Source: Lycocorax pyrrhopterus obiensis (taxonomy: Eukaryota > Chordata > Aves > Passeriformes > Paradisaeidae). From it: a stretch of DNA of 64,000 nucleotides. Every line of letters starts with the position of its first letter. Position 1 is the stretch's first letter. The translations under genes and the position numbers were made by a program. The stretch is from positions 19,806,501 through 19,870,500 of the forward strand of contig JACSVZ010000010.1 in the NCBI GenBank assembly GCA_014706295.1, in the 5' to 3' direction. This document shows positions 13,601 to 24,629 of the stretch, piece by piece. The notes under the pieces were generated by a model. The model was not told the origin of the DNA. It saw only the letters and a list, made by a program, of their open reading frames with translations, and made no database searches.

Positions 13601-16357
13601 CTAATAGGATTCAGGGAGCTGCGCTTCAGCTCAGGAGCCCACGTGAAAGGTGTCATCAGAAGAACATCGGGGCGCAGGAACGGCTTTGCTGACAAAGACA
13701 GATCTCTGAGATGTAGTGTTAAAAGATGAAAGGGCTAAAATGGAGGAAATCTGACTTTTAAGGGGAAAAAGGGAGGATCTTTTATCCTGAAAACCTGCTC
13801 TGGGCACATGGGTTGTCAGGAAGACCTGGGGATGCAGGGGTTAAATACGGGGCGCAAAGCTGAGCTGCAACAAGCTCTTCAACCCCAAGGAGACGCAGGT
13901 TCTTCCTGGGTGGTGGTTCATCACTGGCAGCAAGTGATGGACATCTCCTAGTCCTGGTCACATCAGGATCTGGAAAGTAGAAGATGAGATGTCTGGTCAT
14001 GATAATGTTGAGATAAAAGCTGTTTAATCTCTGCCATGTCCCTCATCTCCAAGAATCCTTCTTTTTCTTCTGCTCTGTGGAGCAGATCTGTAGAGCTGAT
14101 CCTCAGAAGATCAAAACAGCTGCATATACATCTCTCCATCTGTACCACTCTTGTTTGAGTCCTTTTTCATTGTCAGTTTCAGTATTAAAAAAATGAGATG
14201 GTTCTTCAGAGCTGCATTAAATCAGAGCAAGTTCAACTGTGGGCACAAAGATCCACATTGGTTGTCTTGCAATGGACCACTGGAGGTGGTCCTGGTTTCT
14301 GGATCTCCTGTACATGAGATCAGGGCATGGACAACATGATGAGGTGGGAGTTCCTGTTTGCTGGAGGGGTCAGTGAGACCCTTGTGATGCTCAGGTAATA
14401 CCAAAGGTGGATGAGGGAAGGATGTGAGACTTGGTCCAAGGATAAAGCGGGAGCCAGGTGCCCTTAAATCAAAGCCTTTGTGATGCTCCCACCCAAAGCC
14501 ACCATCAAGCTTCCCATCACACAGGCTGTGGGCTTTGTGGGAACCCATCCTGCTGCTAGCTGGGCTTGCTTGGAGTCCAAGTTGCACTTGGTCCATCAGC
14601 AACATCCTCCCCGCTGCCTTCCTCACCACCTCCATCCCCAGCCCCTCCAATGTGTTGAGTCCTTCTGGTACTTCTCCCAGCCTGAAGAGAGGTTTTGGAG
14701 GGTCCGGGGTGCATCCAGCGGCGGCACACTGAGGACCAATGTCTGGGCCCTTCTTCACTCCTTGGGAGAGCAGTGTGGTTGGCACCTGAGTGTTTGCCAC
14801 ATCACCTTGGCTGGTGGTGGTGACACCGTTGTCTCTCTTCAGGGCAAAGGACGCGTGCGGCGCGGCGCCTACCCCAGCCCCGCGTCCCCTGTCACCGGGC
14901 GCTTGCCCTCAGTGACGGACGTCCCCGAGGAGACCATGAGCAGCGAGGAGGCCATGGAGATGGAGGTGACAGAGCAGCAGCAGGTGGCCATGCAGCAGGA
15001 GGAGAAGGTGCTGACCGAGCAGATCGAGAGCCTGCAGAAGGAAAAGTGAGTGGGGCCGAGGGTTCGAGCCACGTCCCCAGCCTGTGGATGTTGTTTGACA
15101 TCATGTGGTTGATAACTGGAGGGCTCCAACCCTCCATGATCTCTTGGCGTGTGTGCATCCCTTTCTCCTCTCCACCTTTTTGGTCCCGTTGGGTCAATGG
15201 GGCTGGGTTGGCTTTGCAGGGAGGAGCTGACATTCGAGATGCTGACACTGGAGCCCCGCGCCTCCGACGACGAAACTCTCGAGTCCGAAGCCTCCATCGG
15301 CACCGCCGACAGCTCAGAAAATTTGAACTTCGACTCCGAAGGAGCCATCTCCGATCGCTCGGGTAAATCCAGGCGTTCTTGGGTTTATGATGCAGTGGTT
15401 TAGGTTGGTTTAGGTTCAAAGGTCATGAAGTCCCATCTCCCTGCCATGGGCAGTCCCCCCCAAACTTGAGGGCACCATGTTTTTCTGTCACTTTGGGAAG
15501 GATTTTTTGGGATTTTCAAGTTTATTTAAAGTCAACGGTTTAAATGGGTGCAGAGAGGGGGATTAAGGGTTCAAGCATGTGTCCCTGGGGGGATGGGTGG
15601 GAGCAGCCAGGGTTGGTGGGGAGGTGAACATTCTTCCATGCTGCTGCATCATCTCGGGTGATGCTGCCCCCACTGAGATGCTGGGAACGTTGTCCTGGCT
15701 TCAGTGGCACATGTCCCCAGGGAGGGGGGTGGTTGGGTACTGGGTGGTGTCCGAGTGTTGACCGTCCGTGGTCCTTCTGGCCCTGCAGAGAGAAGTGTAG
15801 CACTTACCTCCCTGCGCCCTCCCAAGGCTGAGGGGCCGAGCCGGCTGCGGCGGCACCCCAGGATGCGGCTGGACCCAGCGGAGCCAAACGACACCCCCAT
15901 CTCCTCCTCCTCCTCCCAGTCGTCCACCTCCTGCTTGCCCCACCTGCCCCGGAAGCGCTTCCAGATGTACTCCAAATCTCCTTTCTACCGAGCGGGGGGA
16001 CACGGCGAGGCCCCCGAAACCCGGGCGAGCCCCGAGGGCCTGGCGGGGCCTTTCCGTTATCCCGAGGACCGGCCGCAGTTCACCACACGTGGGACCTTCA
16101 ACCCCGAGAAAGGCAAACAGAAACTGAAGAGTGTGAAAACTTCCCCCCCAAAAACCAAAGAGCCCCCGGATGGGGGCGCCTGGAGGGGGACGCAAGAGGA
16201 ACCCCGAGGCCGATTGCGCTGCCGCCCAACCCCTTGTCCTCCTGGGGAGCAACGAGTTCATGGTCTGAGATGCTCCACCCCGGGGCCGCGTTCATGCCGG
16301 GGCATCCTCCCCATCAGCAGTGCTCTGATGGCTTCCTCATTAACATCAGGGGGATGA
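1659..16357 (+). CDS. MYO9A: Unconventional myosin-IXa, C-terminal part (5' end outside window)
   Basis: This is a multi-exon gene whose motor and IQ region lies upstream of the window. MYO9A is an actin-based single-headed motor whose tail inactivates Rho. Visible in order are a basic low-complexity tail, a C1 zinc-binding domain, a RhoGAP domain, a short coiled-coil-like Gln/Glu stretch and a Ser-rich C-terminus. Coding exons, all phase-consistent, are 1659-1771, 2178-2335, 2730-2953, 3226-3342, 3830-4018, 4465-4512, 5176-5287, 6169-6230, 8084-8276, 9114-9242, 9950-10055, 10488-10619, 11816-11939, 14843-15045, 15220-15362 and 15789 to the stop. A 54-nt exon at 12738-12791 looks optional. 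Assignment to MYO9A rather than MYO9B rests on the near-identical GAP region, the C-terminal tail and the convergent neighbour NR2E3, as in human. As sequenced, the last exon runs to a stop at 16355-16357. The family-like frame would end at 16266-16268. Confidence 0.95.
5176..6230 (+). other. MYO9A: MYO9A C1 (phorbol-ester-type) zinc domain, two exons
   Basis: Exons 5176-5287 and 6169-6230 join in phase 1 to give a C1 domain. The His-x12-Cys-x2-Cys start (HIFKATQYSIPTYCEYC) is in the first exon. The CKLC, CHKKC and final x7-Cys ligands are split over the junction. Spacing between the two Cys pairs is short (12 residues), which is how I recall mammalian MYO9A. In class IX myosins this domain sits directly before the GAP domain and is regarded as atypical, not diacylglycerol-responsive. 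That last point is family knowledge and is not visible here. Confidence 0.93.
6231..8083 (+). other. MYO9A: MYO9A intron, 1.85 kb
   Basis: The intron separates the second C1 exon from the first RhoGAP exon. It has canonical GTAAAT and CAG ends. It contains a short GT/TA microsatellite at about 6937-6985. I see no coding sequence or recognisable repeat family in the remainder. Confidence 0.7.
8394..8726 (-). mobile_element. ERVK-like solo LTR, copy A (333 bp)
   Basis: The element starts TGTCGCTAGC and ends TTCACA on the + strand. It is flanked by a perfect 6-bp target-site duplication, GGGGAT, at 8388-8393 and 8727-8732. TG...CA ends with a 6-bp duplication are typical of ERVK (class II) elements. 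Minus orientation is inferred from an AATAAA motif read on the - strand around 8460-8466 and a - strand 5' end of the form TGTGAATGCTGAAAGCC. There is no internal viral sequence, so this is a solo LTR left after recombination. Confidence 0.85.
8990..9060 (-). mobile_element. CR1 LINE 3'-end fragment
   Basis: The run ATCATAGAACTGTTCAGGTT followed by GGAAGGGACCTTTAAAGG and a CCTTGTCCAGCC block matches the reverse complement of the well-known avian CR1 3' end, which terminates in ATTCTATGAT units. It is severely truncated and lies just upstream of a MYO9A exon. Confidence 0.8.
9468..9833 (-). mobile_element. ERVK-like solo LTR, copy B (366 bp)
   Basis: The ends are TGTCGCTGTT and GTGTCCACA. A perfect 6-bp duplication, AATTTC, lies at 9462-9467 and 9834-9839. 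It shares its start, its end and several internal blocks (a CCATAACAAT stretch, CCCCC...GGGATTGG) with the LTR at 8394-8726, but is clearly diverged from it. The two are separate insertions of related families, since their target duplications differ. Confidence 0.85.
12738..12791 (+). CDS. MYO9A: Candidate MYO9A cassette microexon, 54 nt, in frame
   Basis: A strong polypyrimidine tract and CAG precede 18 open codons (KPVLIAVRFMSITRSSIP) and a GTATGT donor. The exon is phase 0 on both sides and sits between exon 11816-11939 (ending in codon ATG) and exon 14843 (starting GGC). It can therefore be included or skipped without a frame change. It would insert directly after the RhoGAP domain. Human MYO9A as I recall it joins RRSM directly to GKGR, which is the skipped form. 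Confidence 0.65.
12792..14842 (+). other. MYO9A: MYO9A intron, 2.05 kb
   Basis: I see no conserved exon here. A long open frame on the opposite strand (about 14222-14800) shows no family resemblance and is judged fortuitous. Confidence 0.6.
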
Positions 16358-17914
16358 ATTCTTAATTAAAAAGGCCGGGAGGGGACGGTTTTAATGGTGG
16401 CCTTAATGGTTTGGGGGGGTTGAGACCTTTGGGTGGCCGGGTGGTGGATGGGGATGGGAGGCACTGGCCGGCTCCTGGCCCTTCCCCTCGGAGCATCCCA
16501 CGTCTCGGAGCATCCGCCGCCAAGTCCTTGTGCCGAATCGCCATTGCCTGTCGGTAGGAGCAAACCAAGCCTAAAACTCCCACGGGAGCACCCCGAGCGG
16601 GCTCCACTGCAGCCAAGCCCTCCGCGCTTTAACCACCTCATCCACGCCAACGCTGAGCGCATGGAAAAGTGTTAAAACCTGCCAAAAATAACCTTTTCCC
16701 CTTGTTTTTTTTATTTTTTAATGAGACCTAACCACCTTTCCTCTTTTTTTTTTTTTTGAGACCATCAGTATTAAAAAATAATAATAATTAATAATAATCG
16801 AGGACTACTTGAAGCGATATTTGTTTATATACACCGGTTCCTGGAGTTTCGTGTAAATATATATATTTTTTTTTTAATATTTTTCCCCAGACAGAATTTT
16901 TTTTTTAATTATTATTATTATTTTTGGGCCAGAGAGGAGGGGAGCGATAGGCTGAGCCATCCTTGGTGTCACCACTGGTGTCACCGGCCATCGCTCAATG
17001 AAACATGGAGTTTTATTTTCAGCAAGAAATCCCTGGAGGTGTAATTAGCCCATCACAGCCCATCATAGGACTAATTAACGATGCTAGTTAATGACTCAGC
17101 TCATAATCCCTCCCCAATCGTCTCATCATCATCCTCAGTGGCACCTGGAGAAGCTCCGGGTACCAGAAAAACCTCTGGAAAGTCAAAATTAGGAGCCTCG
17201 GTGCTCTGATTAGATTTATAAAGGCTGGATCTGTCCTTCCAGGTGGGCTGGGCTGGTGCTCATCCTTTCCTGAAATGCCATCAAAAATGGAGAAAATAGC
17301 AAAAAATTGAGTTTTCCTGAGTATTTTGTCTTTCCTCGGCATGCCTGGGTTTGGCCGAGCTGCCCCTCAGTCCCCTCTCCCCCTGCCCATTCCAGGGATG
17401 GTTTATTTATTGGGGTTATTTTTTATTTGATATTTGAAATGTGACACTTTTTTTCATGTTATCTTTAATTTTTTTTTCCCTATGGGGGAAGCGACAGATG
17501 CCGCAGGGAGAGTGGGAACAGCATCGGCCTCGGCGCTGCATCCCGGGAGTGGAGCAAGACCAAGTCAATCGCCCCCATCCGTGGGGGAAAATGGGATTTT
17601 CCCAGTCCCAGAGGGAAAAATAGGGCTTTGGGGACCGACCCGGATGCGCTGGGAAGGCGGATTGTGACCACAACAGTGGAAACTCCTGGGGAGCCACCCC
17701 AAATTCTTTGGGAACTGGGATTGCCGGGAGCATCCGAGTGCTCGGTGCCAAACCAGCATTTTGAGCCACTTGAACTAAAAACCCCAGAATTGCCCTTAAA
17801 ATGGTTCCGGGGGAGGAGATCCTGGGGACGAGTGAAGGGTCCAGCCTCATCCTCAGGTTTCTCATCCCAGCAGCATGAGAGCAGGGATGTCAGGTCAAAC
17901 ATGGCAAACATTTT

Positions 17915-18795
17915 TTTATATATATATATATGTATAATATATATATGTACCTAATTTCTTTTGGAATATATTTATTTTCCTTATATATCTTTAGTCTCTA
18001 TATAAGGAAAATACATTTAAGTTATATATATAAAGAACATATATAATGATATATATATTCTATATATAAAAAAAATATACACACAAAAAATAAATATTCT
18101 CTGTACAATTAAAAAATACATAAAAGAATATAAAGGCTAAGTACATTTATGTATTTTCTATTAAATATATAGTACATATTTATATATAAATATATAAGAT
18201 ATTCTATATATAAAGATACATATTTCTTTATGTATATATGTTTATATATTTATATATAAAGAAGTATAGAAAGGAAATTAATGATATATTTCCTTATGTA
18301 TATATTTTACATATTTCTATATATAAGGAAGTATATATATATAAAGGAAATATGTACTATATATAAAGAATATTTATTGCTTTATATATATTTTAATGTA
18401 TTTCTTCTCTATGTAGAAACATATTTAATGTTATATGATTTAAACATATTTAATATATGTTTAATATGTATGTTTATATATGTTTCTTTACATATATTTA
18501 TATATTTCTTTATATAAAGAGTATTTCTCTGTAAAGAAATATATAAAGGAAATATATAGTATATATAAAGAAATCTATTTTCTCTCTATTTCTTCATATA
18601 TATAAAAATGTATGGAATATAGGGAAAATATATAAAGAAAATAGACTTCTTGATATAGATAAATGTATGGAATATATATAGAATATATTGAAAATATATT
18701 TCTTTATATATATAATATACTTGTGGTTATATGTATAAAAAAAAATATGTAAAAGAAATATATACATATACATATATATATATATATATATAGAA
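17915..18795. repeat. TA-rich low-complexity tract
   Basis: The stretch consists of degenerate (TA)n with recurring ATATATAAAG(A/G)A and TTTATATAT blocks. It contains several inverted complementary runs able to form hairpins. It lies inside the predicted MYO9A 3' UTR. Confidence 0.9.
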
Positions 18796-19110
18796 AAATC
18801 CAGCTCTGGCAGGATCTGAGCAGGACTGGAGGGATAATGGGGTGTTCCAGGGTCCCCTTCCTCCGGCATCTCCCCCGCTCCTTCCCAGCCCTTCCCTGGC
18901 AGGATTTGGGGTCCCAGAGGGTTTTCCGGAGGGCTGAATGTACTGACTACTGGAGGGCTGCGAGGGGAATTATTGTTATTTTTCATGGAAAGTTTTCTAA
19001 GTAATTTATAAAGTCGCTGCGTGTAAATTAAACAAAGTCTGTATGTAAGAGGATATATTATCCCGCGTCGCCCGCGCTCGGAATCGTGTACAAACCGACA
19101 AAAACGGACA

Positions 19111-19116
19111 AATAAA
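19111..19116 (+). terminator. MYO9A: Polyadenylation signal of MYO9A
   Basis: AATAAA is followed by a GTGT-rich downstream stretch. It is the first convincing signal after the AT tract, and no + strand gene follows before 28.3 kb. Confidence 0.7.
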
Positions 19117-19359
19117 AGTGTCGTTCTACAAAGGCCAAGAATTCCCAGTGGGACACTGTTCCTGCCGCCCCCTGCCCACGTCCCAGGGCTCTGGGGGTTG
19201 TTCCGTTTGTTCCATGGGGTTATGAAGTTGTGGATTTTCCCGATCCCCGTGCGGATGGAGCAGCTCCACGTCCCCATCCCTTGTGGATGGAAGAGCTGGG
19301 ATGGGGAGCCGGGGCTCCGGATCACTTCCCTTCGGACTGTTCAGTGCTGGTTATTCACA

Positions 19360-20215
19360 TTCTCATTATTTATGTTCAGAGAATTTCTGTTTCTCTTACT
19401 TGATATTCACATTATTTTTATTTAGGTATATGCAGATTATTTATATACAGATTATTTTAATCAGATAATTTCTATTTCATTTATAATTAGATAATTTATT
19501 TTCAATTTATTTCTAGTCAGATTACTTTTAGGTAGACTGTTTATATTCAGACAATTTATTTTCCATTTATTTCTATTCAGATTATTTCATTTTATTTCTG
19601 TCCACACAATTTAATTGAGATTATTTCCAATGAGATTAATTATGTTTCTCTTAATTATATGCAGTTTGTTTATTTTCAATTTATTTCTATTCAGATTATT
19701 TCAGATTATTTAGTTTTATTTGCTTTCTATTCAGATTATTTAATTAAGGATATTTCAAAGCAGGTATTTATATTCTAATAATTTAAGTGCATTTTATTTC
19801 TATTCAGATTATTTAATTTCATTTTATTTCTATTTGTATTATTTAATTCCCATTTTATCCAGTCAGATTATTCATATTCATCTCACTTATATTAAGATAG
19901 TTTATTTTCAATTAATTTCTATTCAGACTATTTCAGTTTTTTTAGTTTCATTGTATTTCTATTCAAATTATTTCATTCAGATTATTTCCAAACAGATTAT
20001 TTATATTTCTCTTTTTTTATGTTCAGATAATTTCTGGTTATTTTCATTTTATTTTTATTCCTATTTTTCTGTTAATCTTACTTATATTGATTATTTAATT
20101 CACATTATTTCTACTAATTTTACTTATATTTTGTTTATTTCCATTCAGATAGTTTATTTTCAAGGTATTTATATTCAGATTATTGATTTTTAATTAGTCC
20201 TATTCCGGTTATTAA
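19360..20215. repeat. AT-rich minisatellite between MYO9A and NR2E3
   Basis: Degenerate units of the type TATTTCTATTCAGATTATTT recur throughout, mixed with TTATTTTCAATTTATT. The repeat fills almost all of the spacer between the convergent 3' ends of MYO9A and NR2E3. No coding capacity was seen. Confidence 0.88.
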
Positions 20216-20293
20216 CATTCAGCTGGTCCCCCCCAGTCCCCCATCCAAGGGGACCCAAGTCATTGGCACAGGGACTTCGGCTGCAAAACCCTC

Positions 20294-20299
20294 TTTATT
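20294..20299 (-). terminator. NR2E3: Polyadenylation signal of NR2E3
   Basis: TTTATT on the + strand reads AATAAA on the - strand, about 660 bp beyond the NR2E3 stop codon. No other - strand gene lies nearby, so it most likely ends NR2E3. Confidence 0.65.
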
Positions 20300-20409
20300 C
20301 CGAGTATGAAATGGGGGGGCACAAGTGGGAGACCCCAGGACAGGGACAGGGGTCTGGCACCGCGTGTCCCCCGAGATCGCGGAGCTGAAGTCGTGGCCAG
20401 GGGGCCCTG

Positions 20410-20660
20410 GGACAGCATCACCCCCAGCCAGTGTCACCCCGGGCTGGGGTCACCCCTGTCCAGTGTCAGCCCTGGTCTGGGATCAACCCGAGGATGTGCT
20501 GGGCTGGTGTCACCCCCAGGCGGCACCACCTTTGGCCAGTGTCACCCCCGGGCTGGTGTCACCCCCAGGCCGGCACCACCCTTGGCCGTTGTCATCCCTG
20601 GCGGATGTCACGCCCCAGGTTGGCATCATCCCTGGGTAAGTGTCCCCCGGGGCTGGTGAC
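20410..20660. repeat. Minisatellite in the NR2E3 3' UTR
   Basis: GC-rich units with GGCTGGTGTCACCCCCAGG and GGCACCACC..TTGGCCAGT blocks repeat about five times with a period near 45 bp. They lie between the NR2E3 stop codon and its polyadenylation signal. Confidence 0.8.
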
Positions 20661-20956
20661 CCCTCGGTGGCAGCGGGTCCTCATGGTGCCAAGGTGCCTT
20701 TGCCTGGGTTCCTCCAGCATTTGGGACACCATCAAGACCGACCCCAATGAGGTGCTGCCACTGCACTGGGCACTCACTTGGGGACATCCCCCTTCCGCCC
20801 CCAGGGAAGGTGGCCCCACCTCCCAGCTGCCGGCAGCATTCCACAGTCCTGGACATCGCCCGGAGATGGGACCACGGGCACCTTCACACCCCAGGGTGAG
20901 GAGACCCAGGGTGGGGGTGACAAGGTGCCAGCGCAGGGTGACAGCAGGAAGGGGGT

Positions 20957-23900
20957 TCAGTTCTTGAACATGTCACACAGCAGCTTCTCCATGGGGGTGT
21001 TGCCGATGGTGCGGCGGAAGAAGAGCAGCTCCACGCGCTCCGAGGAGATGAAGCGCAGCGCCGGGAGGAGCAGCAGCAGCTTCCCGAACCTGGGGGACAG
21101 AGCGGTGGCCGTGGGTGGGTGTCCCACCCTGATGTCACCCATGAGGACGTGGGGACAGTGGTACCTGACGGGTTGCCCAGGGTAGTGGGAACGGTTGTGC
21201 TGGCCCAGCATCACCTGCGACTGGTCCTGCAGGTTCTCCACCTGCTCAGGGTCCTTCAGGCCGCGGGTCTCTGCAGGGACAAGGGGGTGACAGGCTGGGG
21301 AGGGCCACAGGGATGGCCAGTGGTGGGTGCTGGGGGTGGCCTCACCTGGTTTGAAGAGCACCACGGCCTTCATGCAGGCAAATTCCGTGGGATCCACAGC
21401 CAATGCCTTGAAGCGGCCAAGGGTCTCCTGCAGCGCCCGCACGTCCAGGGCGGCCGGCAGCAGCTTCCCAGGGGCCGGCTCAGGGACAGCCAGCAGCGGG
21501 CAGCTCTCCAGGGGCATGGACCACTGGATGGCACAGAGCAGGAACAGCTCGCTCCATGCTTCCTCCAGCAGGATCACCTGGGGAGAGCAGGGGGAATCCC
21601 AAAGTCCCTGTCAACCCTAAAGCCTCCAGGACCTGCAGCCACCACAGCTGGCTCCAGCCATCCCGACTGGCTGCTACTCTTTTTGGGGTTCCTGTTGCCC
21701 CATAGGCAGATCCCCAATTCCTCACGGAGATTCCCAACCCCACCTGGTCGCGGAAGGGCAGGTTGGAGAAGACGGGCAGGTTCTTGGCCCACTTCACAGC
21801 CATGAAGAGGAGACGTGCTGAGGTCTCATAGATGTTTTCGGGGCTGGCTGCCGGGTACGGCGCCACCTGGTACTCGCCGGTCGCCCGCTCCGGCTCACTG
21901 CCCGTCACATCCACCGTCTCATCGGCTGCAGGAGGAGGACACTGGTTGTTACCACACCATGGGGACATCGACCACCCACCCACCCCCCTCTCCCCATTCA
22001 GCCACCCACCGTCCTCGGGCTCCAGCTTGGCACAGGTCTCAGCTGTCATCAGGCTGGCCATGAAGCGATGGTTGGTGGGTGGTGTGGGCGCTCGGGGACC
22101 CGGGGTGACAGCGGCAGTGGCACTGGGACCACGAGGAGCCGGACAGGGTGATGGGGGGACCTCACGTGTGGTGGCCACATGCTCAGGGGGCAGTTCAGCA
22201 TCCAGCTCGATGCTGTCCAGCCGGACCTGGGCCGTGCTGCGGGGCTGGCGCTCGTTCTGCACAGCTGTGAGGACAAGGTGGCATCAGCACCGGCCACCCC
22301 GCTGTCACCCCCTGCTATTCGTCGCTGTGTGTCCCCCCCCATCTCACCGTCCTTGTTCATGCCGGCCTGCAGGCACTTCTTGAGCCGGCAGGCCTGGCAC
22401 TGGTTGCGGTGAGCCTTGTCCACTGGGCACAGCCCCGTCCCCGCCTGGCACCTATGGGGAGAGGTGGCACCTGGCTGCAGCCCCTGGGGTGGCCCCTGTC
22501 CCCGAGGAGGGCCCTGCCCCCATGGGTGCCATGTCTCCCCCCATGGGTTCCCTCCACCCAACAAGTGCCCCACCACTGTGGGCACCCTGTCCCCAGCAGG
22601 TGCCCTGTCCCCACTCCAAGGGTGCTCTGTCCCAGTGAATGCTCTGCCTTGATGGGTGTTTTGGCCCCATCAGGGGACTCGGGACACCCTCTCCACATGT
22701 GCCTCTCCCCCTGCGTGCCTGTTCCCTGCGTGGTTTTAAGTCCCCCTGGGTCTCTGCCCCACCCATTGCCCATGCCCTGAGGTCCCTGGCTTGCTGAGTG
22801 TCCATCCCAGGGGACCCTACCCCACTGGGTGCCTGTCCTCAAGCTCCCTGTCCTGCTGGGTGTCCATCTCCAAGATCCCTGTCCCATAGGGTGTCCATCC
22901 CTTCCCTGTTGGGTGCCCCATCCCATGAGGTCCCTGCTCTGCTGGGTGTCCCTACCTTGCTAGCTGCCTGTTCCCCCCAGTCCTGCCCCACTGTGTCCAT
23001 CCTCTGACTCCCTGGGTGGCCATTCCTGGCGTCCCTGCCCTGCGGGCTGTCCTTTCCTCCACGGTGTCTGTCCATGGGACCCTGGTTCTTGCCCCCCTGG
23101 ATGCCCATCTGCAGGGTCCCTGCCCCTCTGGCTGCCCGTCCCCCCATTCCCTGCCCCGTGGGGACCTCCACGCCTGTTCCCACCTGTAGATGAGCTTCCT
23201 GCGGACGCTGCGCTTGAAGAAGCCGCTGCAGCCGTTGCAGGCGTAGATGCCGTAGTGCTTCCCGCTGCTCGTGTCCCCGCACACCTTGCACAGCAGCACC
23301 GGGCTCAGCGCCTTCCCGGGGGCCGGGCTCAGCCCTGCAGGAGTGGAGCCGTCATATCTGGGGTCCCTCTGGGCGTCCCAATGTCCCTCGTCCTTCCCAC
23401 CCATCCCTGCTGCCTCCCAGCATCCTGGAGATGGGGTGGCTCCTCTCTCTGCTGGTTCAGCCCAGGGACGTGAATGGGGACACCTCAGGGACTCCACATG
23501 GGGTTCACCATCTTCCCACATCCCAGCACACAGAGTGATGCAGGATGAGCTCTCACAGGAATTTTGAAAAATAAAAAAGGGATGAAATGGTGTTCTTAGG
23601 GATGGGGACACCAGACATCCCAGGAAGGGGACTGAGCATCCCAGAGAAGGGCTGCAATCAGGGATGGGAGGTGTCCTGGAGAATGGACAGCTCTGGGGAC
23701 ATGGGGCACCCCAGACAAGGGTCACAGCAGGGAACTGTGGGGACCCTGGTGGAGGGCCAGGGACCAAGGGAATCCAGGAGAGGGTTATGACTGGGGACCC
23801 CAGGAATCCTGGAGAAGGGGCACAGCTGGGGACCTCAAGGGTCCTGGAGAAGGAACACAAATGAGGACTGTGGATACCATGGAGAGGGTCGGGCACTGCA

Positions 23901-24460
23901 GGCATCCTGGCCTAGGGAAGGACCATGATGGGGACTCAGCATGTTGGAGAAGGATGACAGCTGAAGACCCCAGGCACCCCAGCAGACCATGATGGGGACA
24001 CTGGGCACCCAGGATAAGGACCATGAGGAGAAGCCCAGCCATTCTGGAGAAGGCTGGCAATGGAGAACCCAAACAAGCCAAACAACTATGATGGGGATAC
24101 TGCGTGTCTTGGAGATGAACCATAGTAGGGACCCCCAGATATCTCAGAGAAGGCCCACGATGGGGACCAAAGGCATCCAGAAGAAGGCCATGATGATCCC
24201 AGGCATCTCAGAGAAAAACTGCAACGGAGGACCCCAAGTATCTCAGTGATCGACCATGATGGGGATTCCAAGTATCCCAGAGGAGAACCATGAAGAGGAC
24301 CCCCAGGCATCTTGGGCAATGACCACAGCGGGGGCCTGGCCATCCCAGAGAAAAACCCATGTCCCGCCGCGTCGCACCCGCTCCAGGGGAACCACCTCTT
24401 ACCCGTGGGGCTCTCATCCAGCCCGGCGCTCACCACCGACCCCGCCGGGGACGCAGCCAT
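20957..24460 (-). CDS. NR2E3: Photoreceptor-specific nuclear receptor, complete
   Basis: This orphan nuclear receptor represses cone genes and, with CRX and NRL, activates rod genes in the photoreceptor nucleus. Coding exons on the - strand, in order, are 24460-24403 (ATG at 24460), 23334-23184, 22451-22348, 22264-22010, 21925-21744, 21577-21346, 21270-21165 and 21089-20957. All junctions keep frame. Exons 2 and 3 hold the two zinc fingers. The P-box [10 protein letters not shown] is diagnostic of the NR2E group, and [13 protein letters not shown] closes the DNA-binding domain. The ligand-binding domain includes [24 protein letters not shown] and [10 protein letters not shown]. The protein ends LLCDMFKN, the usual very short AF-2 tail. 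The start matches the mammalian MA.SPAG...ESPTG N-terminus. No damage is seen. Confidence 0.96.
22455..23165. repeat. Minisatellite filling NR2E3 intron 2
   Basis: Degenerate units such as CCCTGTCCC..TGGGTGTCCATCCC recur across about 700 bp. They fill nearly the whole intron between the two zinc-finger exons. Confidence 0.8.
23560..24350. repeat. Minisatellite filling NR2E3 intron 1
   Basis: Units of roughly 35-40 bp built from GGAGAAGG, CATGATGGGGAC and CCCAGGCATCC recur about twenty times with drift. Open frames seen on both strands here are by-products of the repeat. Confidence 0.85.
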
Positions 24461-24629
24461 CCCTCAGCCGGCGTTCCCGACCTGTCCCTGTCCCGTCCCT
24501 CTGGATCCCCGCGGAGGGTCTGGCCAGGCGCTGCGCGCTCCGGCAGCTCTGCGGCCAGCGGGGCTCTTGCCTTGCTCTCTTCAAGGCGGCTTAGCAGCGG
24601 GCGCTGTGTAAGCAGCCGCCTCTTTGTCA

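Larger units (their letters stand above)
16269..19130 (+). other. MYO9A: MYO9A 3' UTR with AT-rich tract
   Basis: Non-coding sequence continues from the stop to a canonical AATAAA at 19111-19116. Poly-T and ATT runs occur at 16700-16925, and a roughly 880-bp TA-rich low-complexity tract occupies 17915-18795. The block 18955-19130 regains ordinary composition and looks like a conserved UTR end. Confidence 0.7.

Noticed and set aside
14222..14800. A 192-codon - strand frame in a MYO9A intron
   Set aside because: No family resemblance, no clear start context and no flanking exons. It is likely chance in stop-poor sequence.
15055..15080. GGTTCGAGCC resembling a tRNA B box
   Set aside because: No matching A box or cloverleaf could be drawn around it. 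No tRNA or rRNA gene was seen anywhere in the window.
15701..16261. A 186-codon - strand frame opposite the last MYO9A exon
   Set aside because: It is a shadow of a GC-rich coding exon. No splice or homology support was seen.
22952..23905. A 317-codon - strand frame spanning NR2E3 exon 2
   Set aside because: Only the central part (23334-23184) is real. The rest reads through minisatellite introns, and the splice sites and phase match the known receptor.
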